From: Clostridiales bacterium
Lineage (GTDB): Bacteria; Bacillota; Clostridia; Oscillospirales; Acutalibacteraceae
Direction of reading: 5' to 3'
DNA: 16,499 bases
NCBI GenBank assembly: GCA_022791355.1
Contig: JAAVYX010000268.1
Span: 1 to 16,499, forward strand
Shown: positions 13,130 through 16,499 of the stretch, one piece after another
Layout of the letters: every line of letters starts with the position of its first letter
Position numbering within the stretch: position 1 is the stretch's first letter
Translations under genes and position numbers: made by a program
The notes under the pieces: model-generated
Seen by the model: only the letters and a program-made list of their open reading frames with translations
What the model was told of the DNA's origin: nothing
Database searches by the model: none

Positions 13130-15831
13130 TGATGAAATACAGGGTGCACGAGGTGGCCAAGGATTTCGGCGTTTCCACAAAAAAGATGGTGGAAATCCTG
13201 GGCGAATATCTGGAGGAACCCAAAAAGAGTATGACCGCGCTGGAGGAGAACGAGCTGGATCTGGTCTTTGAACACATGACCCAGCACAACCAGGTGGACA
13301 GCTTCGACGCTTATTTCGCCGAGGGGGAAAGGTCCCGGGAGGAGAAAAAGGCCAAGAAGGAGGCCGAAAAGGCCGAAATGCTCAGAAAGCAGCAGGAGCT
13401 GGCCGAACAGCTGCGCGCCCAGGCCGCGGCTGAAGCCAAGGCCAAGGAAGAGGCCGAGCAAGCTGTAAAAGCCGCCCAGGCCCCGTCTCAACCCGCTGCG
13501 CAGTCTGGAGCCGGACAGACTTCGGGAACCCCGCAGGCCGGCAGGCCGGCAGCGCCCCAGTCCGCTTCTCCGGCCGCTTCCCAAGCCGCTCCCCAAACGG
13601 ACCGGCGGACGGACGGTCAAGGCACGCCCCAGCAGAGGCCGTTGGAAAGAGGGGCCGACAAAGGCGCGGCCGGCGGACAGTCTGGACAGCCGCCCCGTCC
13701 GGCCCAGAAGCCCGGCCGTATCCAGCGGGTGGGAGAAGGCAGGAATGACGGACGGCCCCAGGGGAATCCTAAGAAAAAGAACAGCAATCAGCCCAAGGCC
13801 CAGGCCCTGCCCCAGCGTCCCCAGAGCCAGCCCGGCCAACAGCCCAACCGGGGCCCGGCCGAGATTCGGCGGGTGGACACCCGTACCACCAACGTGGATT
13901 TGGAGAAGTACAACGAGAAGTACGAGCGCATCGCCCCGGCCAACACCATGAAGGACAATTTCCAGCGCAAGCAGAAGATCAACCAGCGCTCCAAGTCCTA
14001 CGGACGGCCCCAGGGCACCAAACGGCCCATGACCGAGGCCGAGAAGCTGCGCCGTATGCAGCTGGAGCGGATCAAAAAGACCCCCCTGAAGATCACCATC
14101 GGGGAGGAAATCACGGTGGGCGAGCTGGCCGCCGCCATGAAAAAGACGGCCGCCGAGGTCATCAAAAAGCTGATGACCATGGGGGTTATGGCCGCCGTCA
14201 CCCAGACCATCGATTACGACACCGCCTATCTTGTGGCCACCGACATGGGCTGCAAGGTGGAAAAGGCCGTTGTGGTCACCATCGAGGATCGGATCATCGA
14301 CGACACCGAGGATACCGACGCCAATTTGCAGGAGCGCTGCCCGGTTGTGGTGGTCATGGGCCACGTGGACCACGGCAAGACCTCCCTGCTGGACGCCATC
14401 CGGGACACCTCGGTGACCACCGGCGAGGCCGGCGGCATCACCCAGCACATCGGCGCATATCAGGTGCAGCGTCAGGGCCGAGATATCACCTTCCTGGACA
14501 CCCCCGGTCACGCCGCCTTTACCTCCATGCGTCAGCGGGGCGCTATGGTCACCGACATCGCCGTATTGGTTGTGGCGGCCGACGACGGCATCATGCCCCA
14601 GACCATCGAGGCCATCAACCACGCCAAGGCGGCCAATGTACAGATCATTGTGGCCGTCAACAAGATGGATAAGCCGGAGGCCAATCCCGACCGGGTGCTC
14701 CAACAGCTCACCGAGCACGAGCTGGTGCCCGAGGCCTGGGGCGGCGACGTAATCTGCGTCAACGTTTCGGCCAAGACCCACGAGGGTATCGATAAGCTTT
14801 TGGAAAACATCCTGCTGGTAGCCGATATGCTGGAGCTCAAGGCCAATCCCGACCGCAGGGCCAAGGGCGCGGTCATCGAGGCCCGGCTGGATAAGGGCCG
14901 GGGCCCCGTGGCCACCCTGCTGGTACAGAACGGCACCCTCCGCGAGGGCGACATTCTGGTGGCCGGCACGGCGGTGGGCCGGGTCCGGGTCATGACCGAC
15001 GAGAAGGGCAAGGCCCGCAAGGAAGCCGGTCCGTCGGTACCCGTGGAGATCACTGGTCTGGCCGAGGTGCCCGAGGCCGGCGACACCTTCGACGCCGTCT
15101 CCGACGAGCGGCTGGCCCGGGAGCTGGTGGAGCAGCGCAAGCAGAAGGCCAAGGAGGAAATCTTTAACGCCGCCCAGAAGGTAACCCTGGATAATCTCTT
15201 CTCCCAGCTGGAGCAGGGCGAAACCAAGGATCTCAATATCATCGTCAAGGCCGACGTGCAGGGCTCGGTGGAGGCCGTCAAGCAGAGCCTGGAAAAGCTG
15301 TCTAACGACGAGGTGCGGGTAAAGGTCATCCACGGCGGCGTGGGCGCGGTAAGCGAGTCCGACGTGATGCTGGCCGGCACCTCCGGCGCTATCATCGTAG
15401 GCTTTAACGTCCGGCCCGACCCCGTGGCCCGGGATTCGGCCGAACGGGACGGGGTGGATATCCGTCTCTACCGGGTGATTTACGACTGTATCGAGGAGAT
15501 CGAGTCGGCCATGAAGGGCATGCTGGCTCCCAAGTACCGCGACGTGGACCAGGGCCGGGTGGAGGTGCGCACCACCTACAAGGTGTCCAGTATCGGCACC
15601 ATCGCCGGCTGCTACGTCACCGAGGGCAAGATTCCCCGGGGCGCTAAAATCCGCGTGGTGCGGGACGGTATTGTGGTGGCCGAGGACGAGATTCGCTCCC
15701 TGCGCCGGTTCAAGGACGACGTAAAGGAAGTCGCCCAGGGCTACGAGTGCGGCATCGGTCTGGAGAAGTTCAACGACATCAAGGAAGGCGATTTCCTGGA
15801 GGCCTACATTGTGGAGGAATATCGCGATTAG
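13126..15831 (+). CDS. infB: Translation initiation factor IF-2
   Basis: IF-2 is the GTPase that positions initiator fMet-tRNA on the 30S subunit and drives subunit joining. The 901-residue protein has a short N-terminal domain (MMMKYRVHEVAKDFGVSTKK), a charged then Ala/Pro/Gln/Gly-rich linker (about 70-270), a second IF2_N domain (about 320-380), the G domain with G1 GHVDHGKT (412-419), G3 DTPGH (458-462), G4 NKMD (512-515) and G5 SAK (548-550), then domains II, III and the tRNA-binding domain IV ending at VEEYRD. GGGGAGG lies 10 nt before the first ATG; three tandem ATG codons occur, and the first overlaps the ylxQ stop. A long antisense open frame across this gene is a GC-rich shadow. Confidence 0.98.
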   Translation: MMMKYRVHEVAKDFGVSTKKMVEILGEYLEEPKKSMTALEENELDLVFEHMTQHNQVDSFDAYFAEGERSREEKKAKKEAEKAEMLRKQQELAEQLRAQAAAEAKAKEEAEQAVKAAQAPSQPAAQSGAGQTSGTPQAGRPAAPQSASPAASQAAPQTDRRTDGQGTPQQRPLERGADKGAAGGQSGQPPRPAQKPGRIQRVGEGRNDGRPQGNPKKKNSNQPKAQALPQRPQSQPGQQPNRGPAEIRRVDTRTTNVDLEKYNEKYERIAPANTMKDNFQRKQKINQRSKSYGRPQGTKRPMTEAEKLRRMQLERIKKTPLKITIGEEITVGELAAAMKKTAAEVIKKLMTMGVMAAVTQTIDYDTAYLVATDMGCKVEKAVVVTIEDRIIDDTEDTDANLQERCPVVVVMGHVDHGKTSLLDAIRDTSVTTGEAGGITQHIGAYQVQRQGRDITFLDTPGHAAFTSMRQRGAMVTDIAVLVVAADDGIMPQTIEAINHAKAANVQIIVAVNKMDKPEANPDRVLQQLTEHELVPEAWGGDVICVNVSAKTHEGIDKLLENILLVADMLELKANPDRRAKGAVIEARLDKGRGPVATLLVQNGTLREGDILVAGTAVGRVRVMTDEKGKARKEAGPSVPVEITGLAEVPEAGDTFDAVSDERLARELVEQRKQKAKEEIFNAAQKVTLDNLFSQLEQGETKDLNIIVKADVQGSVEAVKQSLEKLSNDEVRVKVIHGGVGAVSESDVMLAGTSGAIIVGFNVRPDPVARDSAERDGVDIRLYRVIYDCIEEIESAMKGMLAPKYRDVDQGRVEVRTTYKVSSIGTIAGCYVTEGKIPRGAKIRVVRDGIVVAEDEIRSLRRFKDDVKEVAQGYECGIGLEKFNDIKEGDFLEAYIVEEYRD

Positions 15832-15883
15832 GTCTTGTTTTCAAACAGGTCCCAGCCTTTTTCAGACGTAAAGGAGACAATGC

Positions 15884-16252
15884 ATGGCTTCTTTTAAAAT
15901 GGGCCGTATAGCGGCCGATATGCAGCGGGAGCTGTCCGCCCTGTTCAGAGAGGTAAAGGATCCGCGGGTCAGCGGGCTTTTGAGTATCGTAAAGATCGAC
16001 GTATCGGGCGATTTGTCCTATGCCAAGGTTTATATCAGCGCCATCGACGGGCCGGACGCCACGGCCCGGTCGGTGGCGGGGCTCAAAAGCGCCGCCGGCT
16101 TTCTCCGCCGGGAGCTGGGACGCAGGCTCTCTCTGCGTAAAGCGCCTGAGCTGCGCTTTGTTGCGGACGATTCCATTGTCCAAAGCGCGCATATTGCGCG
16201 GATTATCGATTCCTTCGACAATTTGGAGGAGGAAAAGCAAGCCGGGGAATAA
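15884..16252 (+). CDS. rbfA: 30S ribosome-binding factor RbfA
   Basis: RbfA is a cold-shock KH-fold protein that binds the 30S subunit during 16S rRNA 5'-end maturation. The 122-residue protein contains the family pattern: MGRIAADMQRELSALFREVKDPR at the N-terminus, VSGDLSYAKVYIS, LKSAAGFLRRELGRRLSLRKAPELRFVADDS and a helical C-terminus (IARIIDSF). The ATG follows AAAGGAG with a 6-nt gap, 52 nt after infB. It is the last gene of the operon, as its stop codon lies inside the terminator hairpin. Confidence 0.97.
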   Translation: MASFKMGRIAADMQRELSALFREVKDPRVSGLLSIVKIDVSGDLSYAKVYISAIDGPDATARSVAGLKSAAGFLRRELGRRLSLRKAPELRFVADDSIVQSAHIARIIDSFDNLEEEKQAGE

Positions 16253-16290
16253 TCCCGGCTCCTTTTCTATCTTTTTGTTTTTTTCTTTTT
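16240..16290 (+). terminator. Intrinsic terminator of the rimP-rbfA operon
   Basis: AGCCGGG/CCCGGCT (16240-16246 and 16254-16260) forms a 7-bp GC-rich stem with a 7-nt loop that includes the rbfA stop. A long T-rich tract of about 30 nt follows, including runs of five and seven T. Confidence 0.88.
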
Positions 16291-16384
16291 CGCGGCGGAT
16301 TTCTTTTATCTTTTTTGGATGAGATAGAGGTTTCGCGCCAGATTTCATTATCTTATTTCTCCAAAACCTGATCTAGTAGCGCGA

Positions 16385-16414
16385 CATACTTTTCTTCACG
16401 CGAAGAAAAGTATG
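16385..16414. repeat. 13-bp perfect inverted repeat
   Basis: CATACTTTTCTTC and GAAGAAAAGTATG are exact reverse complements around a 4-nt ACGC loop, followed by CAAAAG. No T run follows on either strand, so it is a poor terminator. Palindromes with AAAAGTATG arms followed by CAAAAG recur between genes in gut Clostridia, as far as I recall. Confidence 0.75.
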
Positions 16415-16466
16415 CAAAAGACGCGCCTCCCGGAAATCCTATAGATTTCTCTGCGGCCCATCTAAG

Positions 16467-16487
16467 CGAATGGCCTTCGGCCATTCG
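16467..16487. repeat. 9-bp perfect inverted repeat with TTC loop
   Basis: CGAATGGCC-TTC-GGCCATTCG is a perfect stem with a 3-nt loop, 52 bp after the previous inverted repeat. The two may form one composite intergenic element that continues beyond the window edge. Confidence 0.65.
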
Positions 16488-16499
16488 TTGCTTCCCGCA

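Larger units (their letters stand above)
16291..16499. other. AT-rich gene-free end with inverted repeats
   Basis: No coding region can be supported in this tail. The first 90 nt are AT-rich; the rest carries two strong inverted repeats (listed separately) joined by a GC-rich stretch. It is probably intergenic space between the rbfA operon and a gene outside the window. Confidence 0.5.

Noticed and set aside
12889..15333. 814-codon open frame antisense to infB and ylxQ
   Set aside because: It mirrors the GC-rich third positions of infB, has a Gly/Leu/His-rich non-protein-like composition and no family motifs; the sense strand carries an unmistakable IF-2.
1..16499. CRISPR array, insertion sequence or tRNA
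   Set aside because: No regularly spaced repeats, transposase motifs or tRNA T-loop patterns were seen on either strand.

Overview
The window looks like a GC-rich Firmicutes chromosome, most likely a gut-type Clostridia (Oscillospirales-like). This rests on the gene order rimP-nusA-ylxR-ylxQ-infB-rbfA, the presence of ylxR and ylxQ, strong AGGAGG-type ribosome binding sites, and frequent GTG/TTG starts. It has two unrelated halves, placed back to back around 9.75 kb.

Left half (465-9596) is an accessory island that I read as a cryptic acyl-carrier-protein-based biosynthetic and export cluster. A minus-strand operon, 7038 to 465, encodes two full-length ABC exporter half-transporters, a large nucleotidyltransferase (PF14907-like), a thymidylate-kinase-like P-loop kinase, and a protein with an apparent Cys-His-Asp triad resembling BtrH/C39-type cysteine-protease folds. 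An AraC-family regulator (7239-8177, plus) is divergent from it. Convergent with the regulator is a minus-strand pair: a discrete acyl carrier protein (8441-8184), preceded by a 368-residue BtrH-like protein of a type found beside carrier proteins in Firmicutes metabolite clusters. Repeated TCGACA boxes and a shared -10 motif in front of both minus-strand units suggest one regulon under the AraC protein. No loading enzyme, phosphopantetheinyl transferase, NRPS/PKS module or clear precursor peptide is visible, so the product is unknown.

Right half (9826-16290) is the housekeeping transcription/translation operon: ribosome maturation factor RimP, transcription factor NusA, YlxR, the L7Ae-like YlxQ, initiation factor IF-2 and RbfA. 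It starts at a promoter next to a GNRA-capped terminator hairpin, a layout that fits NusA-dependent autoregulation, and ends at a strong intrinsic terminator overlapping the rbfA stop. Unusually for this operon, it has a leader of about 370 nt and two long structured spacers (276 and 264 nt) flanking nusA. YlxQ carries a low-complexity insertion.

The edges (1-464 and 16291-16499) hold no convincing gene but several strong hairpins and inverted repeats.
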